A stretch of 26,984 nt of DNA from Bacillota bacterium (GTDB taxonomy: Bacteria > Bacillota > Clostridia > Clostridiales > Clostridiaceae), in assembly GCA_023445445.1 (NCBI GenBank), contig JAEXLD010000021.1, positions 1 to 26,984 on the forward strand, given 5' to 3'. Of the stretch, positions 7,806 through 14,791 are shown one piece after another (position 1 is the stretch's first letter; each line of letters opens with the position of its first letter). Both the position numbers and the translations under genes were made by a program. Below the pieces are notes generated by a model. The model was not told where the DNA came from, searched no databases, and saw only the letters and a list, made by a program, of their open reading frames with translations.

Positions 7806-8489
7806 CTACCTCATAATATATCCAACAGAAAATACAGTTTCAATTATAGAAGGTTCATTAGGGATGTCCAACTTACTTCTAATCCTTCTAATATGAATAT
7901 CAACTGTTCTAATATCACCATCATAAGAAAATTCCCAAATGTTATCTATTAGTTGTTCTCTTGAAAATACCTTATTTTTATTTTGTACAAAGAATTCTAA
8001 AAGTTCATATTCTTTAGGCTTTAGTTGTACCATACTATCATTTTTTAAGACAGTCCTATTTTTAAAGTTAATTTTAATATTTCTATTTATTTCAATGAAG
8101 TCAGAATTATAATTAGAAGATGATTTTTCAATTCTCCGAAGAACAGCTTTAACTCTACTTAAAACTTCTTTAATATGGAAGGGCTTTGTAATATAATCAT
8201 CAGCTCCAAGCTCAAGGCCTAGAACTTTATCTACCACATCATTTTTTGCAGTAAGAATAATTATAGGAATAGAATACTTAGAATTAATTTCCTTACATAA
8301 ATCAAAGCCGTTTCCATCTGGTAAGTTTAAATCTAACAAAATTAAATTAGGTGAATTTATATTAATATAATCTCTTGCTTCTTTTAAAGAAAATGTGCTA
8401 TAAGGCTTATATCCCTCTGACTTTAATGCATAAAATAATATGTCATTTATAGATTTATCATCTTCAACAATAAGTATTTCATTGCTCAT
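7806..8489 (-). CDS. OmpR/PhoB-family response regulator
   Basis: A 227-residue transcription factor. The receiver domain (1-118) has the acidic pair VEDD (residues 8-11), the phosphorylation site Asp53 in LILLDLNLPDGNG, Thr80 and Lys102 (TKPF). A winged-helix DNA-binding domain follows (about 130-227) with LKPKEYELLEFF, the FSREQLIDNIW turn and the recognition region DIRTVDIHIRRIRSKL. It is the first gene of a two-gene operon with the histidine kinase and is most likely its partner. The start codon follows a GAAGGGA ribosome binding site on the minus strand. The target genes are unknown; the two lipoprotein genes just upstream, in the same direction, are the obvious candidates to test. Confidence 0.93.
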   Translation of the reverse strand: MSNEILIVEDDKSINDILFYALKSEGYKPYSTFSLKEARDYININSPNLILLDLNLPDGNGFDLCKEINSKYSIPIIILTAKNDVVDKVLGLELGADDYITKPFHIKEVLSRVKAVLRRIEKSSSNYNSDFIEINRNIKINFKNRTVLKNDSMVQLKPKEYELLEFFVQNKNKVFSREQLIDNIWEFSYDGDIRTVDIHIRRIRSKLDIPNEPSIIETVFSVGYIMR

Positions 8490-8670
8490 ATAATCATCCC
8501 TTCAAACTAGTATATATTAATTATAAGGTAAAAAATGGATATAAAAAACAAAAATAAATAAATTAGTATCTGTCACAATATATAAAAATAATAATAAAAA
8601 TTTAAATAAATATATTTTTAGAAATTTGTTTCAAAGTACTTCAATAATTCTACATTCTACATTTTTAATT

Positions 8671-8698
8671 AGGGGCTGCTTAGACAGCCCCTTTATTT
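8671..8698 (-). terminator. Hairpin terminator after the lipoprotein genes
   Basis: AGGGGCTG and CAGCCCCT form a GC-rich stem directly after the lipoprotein stop codon. On the minus strand the sequence after the stem is only weakly T-rich (AATTAAAA), so termination may be partial. The remainder of 8490-8670 is AT-rich and must hold the promoter of the two-component operon, but no clear boxes were found. Confidence 0.6.
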
Positions 8699-9775
8699 CT
8701 AAGGTGTATATTGTCTGTATATAGAGTAGGCAAGGTTATTTTTTAACTCTATCCAGCATAATGTTTCTCTTTGAGTTATTGGTTTATTAGTGTTAATATT
8801 TAAATCACCCACATCCATAGGAGTTCTTAAATTAATATAATTTCTAAAGTTATCAAATGACGCTATCATATTTATAGAAGAATTACCAGGATACTTAGGA
8901 TTTAAACCTAAAGCCTCAAAGTCATGATATAATAATTGGAAACTACAATTACTTGATACTTCATAAGTGGTTATTTTACTATATTTATTTCTAATATAAT
9001 AACTATCAGGGACATAAGGAGTACCATCTTCTTTGTATGCAATTTTCTCATTATCTTTCAATGCTTCCTGTAATGCAACTTCATTACCAAAATAGAATTC
9101 TACTAAATCTACATCTATATAAGTTTTCCCATCAACAGTGTATATTTTCTTTATAGATCCTATTTGCTTATCATAAATAACTTCTGTTACATCTAAAGTA
9201 ACTTGAGCTTTTCTACCATATTCCTCATTATAGCCATAATACTCAAAGGTACCTGGATTACTTGTATCAACTTTAGAATAGTCCCATTTTATTGGCAAAG
9301 ATATGGAGTTTCCATTTATAGTAGCATTTACGTTTCTAGGGAAGTAGTATTCAGAATCTTGCTCAACTTTATCAGTTATTTTAATTACTTCAAGTTTTTC
9401 AGATATATCTTTTGCTATTTTACTCATATTATCAACATCTATATTATTAGCAATAGCTTCTTTAGCAATAAAATAAGCATCATCAAATCTATTAGCTTCT
9501 AAAAAACTATCTTTGATTTCTAAATATAAATCTTTATTTCCTTTATCTAATTCAATGGCTTTAGTATAATGAGCCATAGCTTCATTATATTTTCCATCTG
9601 AAAGAAGTCTTTTACCATTATTAATAAGCTCTTTAGATATATTTTCTTCAACTAAAATTTCTTCTTCAGTATTATTAGATACTGTAACCTTTTTAGTTGA
9701 ATCAACACAGGAGAATAGTGATACAGTTATAATAAAAATTAAAAATATAAGTTCTGGTTTAATAAATTTTTTCAT
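8699..9775 (-). CDS. TPR and Ig-like domain lipoprotein, copy A
   Basis: A 358-residue surface lipoprotein. A signal peptide ends in the lipobox SLFSC (Cys23). A TPR-like helical region follows at about 47-125 (ISKELINNGKRLLSDGKYNE, then YTKAIELD). Residues about 141-198 resemble a bacterial Ig-like group 4 domain (LPIKWDYSKVDTSNPGTFEY). The last 150 residues, from IGSIKKIYTVDGKTYIDVDL through YYIRNKYSKITTYEVSSN to the end QYTP, form a domain with no name I can assign. Related segments occur, as I recall, in secreted Firmicute proteins. It lies 38 nt downstream of a clear paralogue with the same architecture and is probably cotranscribed with it. AAGGAGAG precedes the ATG. It should be anchored on the outer face of the membrane; its function is unknown. 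Confidence 0.8.
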   Translation of the reverse strand: MKKFIKPELIFLIFIITVSLFSCVDSTKKVTVSNNTEEEILVEENISKELINNGKRLLSDGKYNEAMAHYTKAIELDKGNKDLYLEIKDSFLEANRFDDAYFIAKEAIANNIDVDNMSKIAKDISEKLEVIKITDKVEQDSEYYFPRNVNATINGNSISLPIKWDYSKVDTSNPGTFEYYGYNEEYGRKAQVTLDVTEVIYDKQIGSIKKIYTVDGKTYIDVDLVEFYFGNEVALQEALKDNEKIAYKEDGTPYVPDSYYIRNKYSKITTYEVSSNCSFQLLYHDFEALGLNPKYPGNSSINMIASFDNFRNYINLRTPMDVGDLNINTNKPITQRETLCWIELKNNLAYSIYRQYTP

Positions 9776-9813
9776 TATTGTCTCTCCTTAAATAAAATAT
9801 TAATTGCCATAAA

Positions 9814-10815
9814 TTAAGGTGTGTATTGCCTATAAATTGAAGTTGCTACACCATTTTTTATTTCAATCCAACATAATAATGATATGTCTTTCTTTACTTG
9901 GTTAAAAAAAGTGTCATAATTTACAGTTATCATATTTAGTGGCTCAGATGAATAAGGATCTAAATCATAAGAAGTTAATTGGAATATACAATCGTTAGAA
10001 ATTTCATAAGTCGATATTTTATCATAATTATTTCGTATATAAACAGCAGCAATATAAATATAATTTCCATTTTCATCTATAGCTGCTTTATTGTCTTTAA
10101 TTGCTTCAGTTTTAGCATCAATACCTCGATAGAATTCAACTAAATCAACATCTATATAAGTTTTTCCGGTAGATTTATATATATCCTTGATATATCCAAT
10201 CTGCTTATTATACACATTTTCCATAACTGTTAAATCAACTATTACCTTTCTTCCATATTCATCGTTATATCCTTCATAGGTAAAAGTACCTATATTATTT
10301 GTATCTATATTTTCATTATTCCAAGTCACAGGAATTAAAATGGGGGTATCTGATATATTTGTAGTTACTTCTTTTGGCAATGCATAACTGCTATTTTGAT
10401 AAATTGAATTTGATATTTTAATTACTTCAAATTTAGATGATATTTCTTTTAGGATTGATTTCATGTTTTCAACATCTACATTATTTGAAATTGCAGTTTT
10501 AATAATGTTATAAGCTTCATCTAATTTGTTTATAGAAATATACTTATCTTTTATCCTTATATAGGTATCTCTATTCTCTTTTTCTAAGGAAATTGCTTTG
10601 TTAAAGTATTCCTTTGCTTCTTCTAGTTTATTTTCATCTAAAAGTTTTTCCCCAGCGTTTATGGATTTTATAATTTCACTTTCTTCTAAAGAAACTTCTC
10701 CTTCAGTATTTTCACTTATAGTAATTTTTTTAGAACTATCTTTACAGGATATAAGTGTTAATGAGGTAGAGATAATAAATATAAATAATAAATTATGAAT
10801 AAGTCCTTTTTTCAT
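9814..10815 (-). CDS. TPR and Ig-like domain lipoprotein, copy B
   Basis: A 333-residue paralogue of the next gene downstream, with the same order of parts: signal peptide with lipobox LISC (Cys24), TPR-like helices (INAGEKLLDENKLEEAKEYF), an Ig-like domain (LIPVTWNNENIDTNNIGTFT) and the same C-terminal domain (GKTYIDVDLVEFYRG, then VYIRNNYDKISTYEISND, ending YRQYTP). The motifs DVDLVEFY and STxYEIS-type segments are nearly identical in both, so the pair is a tandem duplication that has diverged. Copy B is about 25 residues shorter in the C-terminal domain, chiefly between the FQL segment and the CWIE motif. A GGGAGG site precedes the ATG. The gene diverges from the FliK-like gene and heads the lipoprotein transcript. 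Confidence 0.8.
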   Translation of the reverse strand: MKKGLIHNLLFIFIISTSLTLISCKDSSKKITISENTEGEVSLEESEIIKSINAGEKLLDENKLEEAKEYFNKAISLEKENRDTYIRIKDKYISINKLDEAYNIIKTAISNNVDVENMKSILKEISSKFEVIKISNSIYQNSSYALPKEVTTNISDTPILIPVTWNNENIDTNNIGTFTYEGYNDEYGRKVIVDLTVMENVYNKQIGYIKDIYKSTGKTYIDVDLVEFYRGIDAKTEAIKDNKAAIDENGNYIYIAAVYIRNNYDKISTYEISNDCIFQLTSYDLDPYSSEPLNMITVNYDTFFNQVKKDISLLCWIEIKNGVATSIYRQYTP

Positions 10816-10974
10816 TTTATAAACCTCCCTTATTTCTATAATTTAATATTACTCTGAAGAAATTTCTAAAGATAATAATTATGTTTCCAACTTATTTCCA
10901 AAGCACTTTCTATCAAGAAAACCTTAAAAGTACTCGATATTATAAATAATTAGAAAGGTATACGGGGTGGTAAT

Positions 10975-12969
10975 ATGCCAGGAATATTTAATATAGGGAA
11001 TAACTATAATGTAAATAATAAAAAAATATCTAGTAAACTTACCTTTGACATTGGTGAAAAGTTTTCTGGAAAAATAGTAAAAAAAGAAGGTAGTGATGAA
11101 GCTACTATAAAATTAATAGATGGCTGGGAATTTCAAGCAGAAATAGATGGGGATATAGATTCTTTAGGAAGTGGATTTCACAGGTTTCAAGTAGAGGGCT
11201 TTGAAGAAGGAAAACTAAAACTTAAGATTATAGCTTCAAATGTAAAGGAATCTGAACTTCCACAGGGTGAATTTAAGGAAATAATTCTAAGAGAAGGCTT
11301 AAGTGATGAAGATATTAATTTACTTAAGGATATGATTAAGTTTAACATTCCTCTTACAAAAGAAAACATTAAGGAAGTAAAAGGGCTAGTTCAATTTCTG
11401 GAAAAATTACAAGAAGATCCAAGGGAAGCTAATGAATTTATATCTAAATATCTATTAAGCCATAATATAGATGAAAGTAGTGTAGAGGGAAATAAAATAA
11501 GAACTACATTAATGGAATTCTTTAATGAATTAAAGTCATTATCAAAGTCAGATATTATGTTACTCTTTGAGAATAACATAGATTTAAATAAAGAAAATAT
11601 AGTAGGCTACAAGGCTATCTTTAAAAATGAAAATAATATTTCAAGTGTATTAGAGAATATTATTACTTCTTTGCCAGAGATTAAAGAAGGAGTAGGAAGT
11701 GAAACTAATGATATAAAAGGCAATGATAAAGAAAATAGTTTCATAAGGGAAAATATAAGCACTAACATTGATAATAAGGGAATTGTTACTGAAGGGAATA
11801 TTGAAAATCAAGATGCAAAAAAAACTCAAGAAAATAATATTAATAATAAAATAGGTAATGATACTTATCAAAAAACTGAAGTCTCTAATCCTAAGATAAG
11901 TATATTATCCTTATTAAAATCTATATCTGGACAAACAGAAGATTATATCAATGTTGCCTTAAAAGATATACTAATAAATAGAAGACAAGAATTTACTAGT
12001 AGTGAATTTGATAAAAGCTTTAATTTCATTAATACTTTAAAGCCTGAAGAATTTATAGAAAGTTTAAAATCAATAATATTAGAATATAGAGAGATAGGAC
12101 AAGTTGTTTTAAAGGATGACTTTAGTGAATATATAAATAAAAGTAATAACTTAGAACTTGGTATTACAGAAACCTTAGAATTTACTAAGTCAGAAGTTGA
12201 AACTTTATTATCAAGAACTATGGGAAAAGGAATAACCCTAACTGAAGAAGAGTTTATAAAATTAAAAGACGGGATAAACTTAAAATATCAAGAAATCATT
12301 GATAAAGCAAAGCCCATTGAAGGAAAGGTAGTATCCAGTCCTGTAGATACTGAAAATGTAAAGTCTAATAATTTTGTTAATAATATAGAAGTAAAAACTA
12401 ATAATGATATAAATCTGTCTACAAAAGATATTGTAAAAAATTCTATTAATAAAGCAGGAGAGACAAGCAAAGAAATAATTAAGGATTTAATTACAATATT
12501 AAAAAGTGAAGGAACACTTTCAGAAAAGATATTAGATATAATTAAAAATAACATAAATGAAATAAAGGTATTTAATAAGATAAGCTCCGAATATTATTAT
12601 GCAGATATTCCAATTAACATAAGAGAAACTGAGTATCCATGTAAAATAATAGTAAAGGATAAGAGAAAAGATAGCAAGAAAATTGACAGTAGCAATATAA
12701 AAATGGTAATTACAATCGATACTAAAAACCTAGGTATAGTAGATGGTTATATGAAGGTTTTAGATAAAAAAATAAATGTTGATTTAAAATGTGAAGACAA
12801 ATATGTTAAAATAATAGATATGGCAAAGAATAAATTAGCTTATAATATAGAATCTATGGGATTTTTAGTTGATATTAATGTATCTAAAAAGGAAGAGGAG
12901 GTATCTTTATCCAGTTGTAGAGCCTTCTTTAATCCTGATTCTGGAACTGCTATAGATAGGAGGGTATAA
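10975..12969 (+). CDS. FliK-like protein with C-terminal hook-length-control domain
   Basis: A 664-residue, highly charged protein without signal peptide or membrane segment. Residues about 25-85 (GEKFSGKIVKKEG, then GFHRFQVEGFEEGKLKLKII) look like the small beta domain often found in FliK-like proteins. The middle 450 residues are low-complexity, Asn/Lys/Glu-rich and helical. The last ~110 residues match the FliK C-terminal domain (Flg_hook, PF02120): NIKMVITIDTKNLGIVDGY, then KINVDLKCEDKYVKIID and IESMGFLVDINVS. FliK proteins measure hook length and switch the substrate of the flagellar export apparatus through FlhB. Here the next gene is a stand-alone FlhB-like domain, as in the Bacillus ylqG-ylqH pair. 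No other flagellar gene is visible nearby. A GGGGTGG site precedes the ATG. Confidence 0.65.
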   Translation: MPGIFNIGNNYNVNNKKISSKLTFDIGEKFSGKIVKKEGSDEATIKLIDGWEFQAEIDGDIDSLGSGFHRFQVEGFEEGKLKLKIIASNVKESELPQGEFKEIILREGLSDEDINLLKDMIKFNIPLTKENIKEVKGLVQFLEKLQEDPREANEFISKYLLSHNIDESSVEGNKIRTTLMEFFNELKSLSKSDIMLLFENNIDLNKENIVGYKAIFKNENNISSVLENIITSLPEIKEGVGSETNDIKGNDKENSFIRENISTNIDNKGIVTEGNIENQDAKKTQENNINNKIGNDTYQKTEVSNPKISILSLLKSISGQTEDYINVALKDILINRRQEFTSSEFDKSFNFINTLKPEEFIESLKSIILEYREIGQVVLKDDFSEYINKSNNLELGITETLEFTKSEVETLLSRTMGKGITLTEEEFIKLKDGINLKYQEIIDKAKPIEGKVVSSPVDTENVKSNNFVNNIEVKTNNDINLSTKDIVKNSINKAGETSKEIIKDLITILKSEGTLSEKILDIIKNNINEIKVFNKISSEYYYADIPINIRETEYPCKIIVKDKRKDSKKIDSSNIKMVITIDTKNLGIVDGYMKVLDKKINVDLKCEDKYVKIIDMAKNKLAYNIESMGFLVDINVSKKEEEVSLSSCRAFFNPDSGTAIDRRV

Positions 12970-12993
12970 GCTTATGCCAGGAGGAAAAGGTAT

Positions 12994-13257
12994 ATGAATG
13001 GAAGAAAAAAAGCCGCAGCCCTAAAATACGAAGAAAATATAGTAGCACCTATTGTAACTGCTAGTGGTATGGGTCATATAGCAGATAAAATAATAGAAAA
13101 AGCAGAAGAAAATGATGTCCCAATAGTGTATAATAAGGAATTGACAGACTTGCTTTGTAATGTTGATATTGGAGAAAATATACCGGCAGACCTTTATGAA
13201 GCAGTGGCACATATAATTGCTTATGTAACAGATTTAGATAGAATAGTAGAAAGGTGA
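12994..13257 (+). CDS. Stand-alone FlhB C-terminal-domain protein (YlqH-like)
   Basis: An 87-residue protein that corresponds to the cytoplasmic C-terminal part of FlhB after its autocleavage site. KKAAALKYEENIVAPIVTAS is the segment that follows NPTH in FlhB, followed by GMGHIADKIIEKAEENDVPI and the conserved end DIGENIPADLYEAVAHIIAY. The membrane part and the cleavage motif are absent by design rather than by truncation, since an AGGAGG site lies 9 nt before the ATG. In flagellar and type III export this domain selects substrates. Stand-alone versions (FlhB2, YlqH) are known in Firmicutes and have no settled role. It sits 24 nt after the FliK-like gene and 9 nt before the phosphoesterase gene, in one operon. 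Confidence 0.85.
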   Translation: MNGRKKAAALKYEENIVAPIVTASGMGHIADKIIEKAEENDVPIVYNKELTDLLCNVDIGENIPADLYEAVAHIIAYVTDLDRIVER

Positions 13258-13266
13258 GTAGATTAA

Positions 13267-13953
13267 ATGGCTTTATACGCTATTTCGGATCTTCATCTTG
13301 CTTTTACAACAGATAAACCAATGGACATATTTGGAGAAAGATGGATTAAGCATGATGAAAAAATTAAGGAAAACTGGATTAGTAAAATAACTGAAGAAGA
13401 TACAGTTCTTATAGCAGGAGATATATCTTGGTCTATGAAATCTAGTGATAGTAAAGCAGATTTAGATTGGATAAATGATTTACCAGGTAAAAAAATAATA
13501 TCAAAGGGAAATCATGATTATTGGTGGAGCGGAATTTCCAAGCTAAATAATATGTATGAAAATACTAAATTTCTTCAAAATAATTTTTATACATATGAGG
13601 ATTATGCTATTTGTGGATCTAGAGGATGGATATTAGAAGGTAGTGATAGATTTACGGAAAAAGATAAAAAGATATTTAATAGGGAAATAATTAGGCTTAG
13701 ATTATCTTTAGATAATGCAAAGAAAGCTGGATTTAATAAATTTATAGTAATGATTCACTATCCTCCTATTAATGAAAGAATGGAAGATTCAGCCTTTACT
13801 GAAATATTTAAAGAGTATGGGGTAGAAAAAGTTATTTACGGACATCTGCATGGACCATCTTTAGGAACTGCATTTAATGGGGAACATGAAGGTGTGAACT
13901 ATATTATTACATCCTGTGATTACTTAAATTTTGATCCTATAAGAATATTATAA
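13267..13953 (+). CDS. Calcineurin-like metallophosphoesterase
   Basis: A 228-residue soluble hydrolase of the calcineurin-like superfamily (PF00149). All five metal-site blocks are visible: D-x-H in MALYAISDLHLAF (Asp8, His10), GD-x-x-W in LIAGDISWSM (Asp52), GNHDYWW (Asn82, His83), the later His in IVMIHYPP and GHLHG in IYGHLHGPS. Such proteins use two metal ions to cleave phosphomonoesters or diesters. The substrate cannot be read from the sequence. It is the last gene of the FliK-like/FlhB-like operon, starting 9 nt after the previous stop, and is followed by a terminator. The link to its two neighbours could be functional or merely positional. Confidence 0.88.
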   Translation: MALYAISDLHLAFTTDKPMDIFGERWIKHDEKIKENWISKITEEDTVLIAGDISWSMKSSDSKADLDWINDLPGKKIISKGNHDYWWSGISKLNNMYENTKFLQNNFYTYEDYAICGSRGWILEGSDRFTEKDKKIFNREIIRLRLSLDNAKKAGFNKFIVMIHYPPINERMEDSAFTEIFKEYGVEKVIYGHLHGPSLGTAFNGEHEGVNYIITSCDYLNFDPIRIL

Positions 13954-13975
13954 TAAAATTGTAAGAGTAAAATAT

Positions 13976-14020
13976 AAATAAAGTTTACATCAAAATATGC
14001 GGTGGAAACTTTATTTTTTT
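13976..14020 (+). terminator. Rho-independent terminator after the metallophosphoesterase gene
   Basis: AAATAAAGTTT at 13976-13986 pairs perfectly with AAACTTTATTT at 14006-14016 across a 19-nt loop and runs into a stretch of T. Confidence 0.7.
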
Positions 14021-14033
14021 CTTTTTATGAAAA

Positions 14034-14062
14034 TTGACAGTAAAAAACTAGAAGGCTACACT
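14034..14062 (+). promoter_or_regulatory. sigma-A-like promoter of the EF-hand membrane protein gene
   Basis: A consensus -35 box TTGACA (14034-14039) is followed after 17 nt by TACACT (14057-14062). The predicted start lies about 40 nt before the gene. Confidence 0.6.
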
Positions 14063-14109
14063 AAAATTAATATGTTAATAGTTTGGAAGGTTGGAGGGGA
14101 GGAGAGTTT

Positions 14110-14409
14110 TTGGCACTACATGATTGGAATAATGATGGAAAAAAGGACATCAAAGACGACTTCATTGAGTATACAATATATAATGATATTACTAAAGATA
14201 GTAAAAATAATCATCCTAAAGCACAAACAAAGAAAGGAATATCAACATTTGGAGCTGTTTTAAGTACTATTTTAGGCCTTGTACTTATAGCTTTTGTATT
14301 TACAATATTTGATGTAAATATTGATAATGTACCTACATTCCTAATTATTATTTTCTGGATTATAAATTCATCTATTTTGTCAGTAATTTGTGATATATTT
14401 GGAATATAG
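14110..14409 (+). CDS. Small membrane protein with EF-hand-like calcium loop
   Basis: I place the start at TTG 14110 because AGGAG lies 5 nt upstream and a GGAGGGG lies just before that. The in-frame TTG at 14083 has no such site. This gives 99 residues. The N-terminus ALHDWNNDGKKDIKDDFIEY holds a loop with acidic or polar ligands at positions 1, 3, 5, 9 and 12 (Asp5, Asn7, Asp9, Asp13, Asp16) and Gly at position 6, the pattern of EF-hand and dockerin loops. Two hydrophobic helices follow (about 46-67 and 74-97). The protein stands alone with its own promoter and terminator, just upstream of feoAB. Similar DWN-x-DGKKD starts occur in other clostridial proteins, as I recall. The function is unknown. 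Confidence 0.7.
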   Translation: MALHDWNNDGKKDIKDDFIEYTIYNDITKDSKNNHPKAQTKKGISTFGAVLSTILGLVLIAFVFTIFDVNIDNVPTFLIIIFWIINSSILSVICDIFGI

Positions 14410-14417
14410 GTATTAAA

Positions 14418-14455
14418 TAAAGGGACTGTTTTTAAAGCAGTTCCTTTAAATTTGC
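14418..14455 (+). terminator. Terminator hairpin after the EF-hand membrane protein gene
   Basis: TAAAGGGACTG (14418-14428) pairs with CAGTTCCTTTA (14438-14448) with one G-U pair. The tail after it is T-rich but broken by A, so strength is uncertain. Confidence 0.6.
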
Positions 14456-14496
14456 TAAAAAATTAACGAAGTAATGAAAAAAGTTATCTGGAGTTA

Positions 14497-14524
14497 TTGA
14501 CATTCAATTTCAATTAACTATAAT
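14497..14524 (+). promoter_or_regulatory. Consensus promoter of feoAB
   Basis: TTGACA (14497-14502) and TATAAT (14519-14524) match the sigma-A consensus exactly, with a 16-nt spacer. A short inverted repeat, CAATTA at 14511-14516 and TAATTG at 14521-14526, overlaps the -10 box and could bind a regulator, but it does not resemble a Fur box. Confidence 0.75.
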
Positions 14525-14558
14525 TGTAAATATAAAGAACATGTTAGGGGGAAGATGC

Positions 14559-14780
14559 ATGACAATATTTAATATGAAGGTGGGTCAAACTGGAACAGTA
14601 AGAGATATAGAGGGTGACCCTAAATTAGCTAAAAGACTAAAAGCTTTAGGATGTGTAAAGGGGACACAAGTAAAGGTAAAGTTAGTAGCACCATTAGGAG
14701 ATCCAATAGTAATATCATTTAGAGGATTTGATTTAGCTATTAGAAAAAGTGATGCAAAAAACATATATTTAAATGTTTAA
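14559..14780 (+). CDS. feoA: Ferrous iron transport protein A
   Basis: A 73-residue SH3-like FeoA protein (PF04023). MTIFNMKVGQTGTVRDIEGD, then LAKRLKALGCVKGTQVKVK and the final DPIVISFRGFDLAIRKSDA stretch cover the whole domain. FeoA is a small cytosolic partner of the FeoB transporter and is thought to modulate it. ATG 14559 is preferred over ATG 14541, because AGGGGGAAG at 14546-14554 lies 4 nt upstream of the former and the family begins there. feoB starts 11 nt after the stop, so the two form one operon. The promoter is strong, and I see no recognisable Fur box near it. Confidence 0.93.
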   Translation: MTIFNMKVGQTGTVRDIEGDPKLAKRLKALGCVKGTQVKVKLVAPLGDPIVISFRGFDLAIRKSDAKNIYLNV

Positions 14781-14791
14781 GGAGTGGGAAT

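Noticed and set aside
10911..10945. Sigma-28 (motility) promoter upstream of the FliK-like gene
   Set aside because: CGATAT resembles part of a sigma-28 -10 box, but no TAAA occurs at the right distance.
12974..12997. Seven-codon ORF before the FlhB-like gene
   Set aside because: Its sequence is the AGGAGG ribosome binding site region of the next gene, and a functional leader peptide is not supported.
13997..14263. 88-codon ORF overlapping the EF-hand protein gene in another frame
   Set aside because: It begins inside the upstream terminator and overlaps a frame with a better ribosome binding site, a calcium-type loop and membrane helices.
14490..14558. Fur box upstream of feoA
   Set aside because: No 15-mer in the region approaches the Fur palindrome, even though feoAB is often Fur-regulated.
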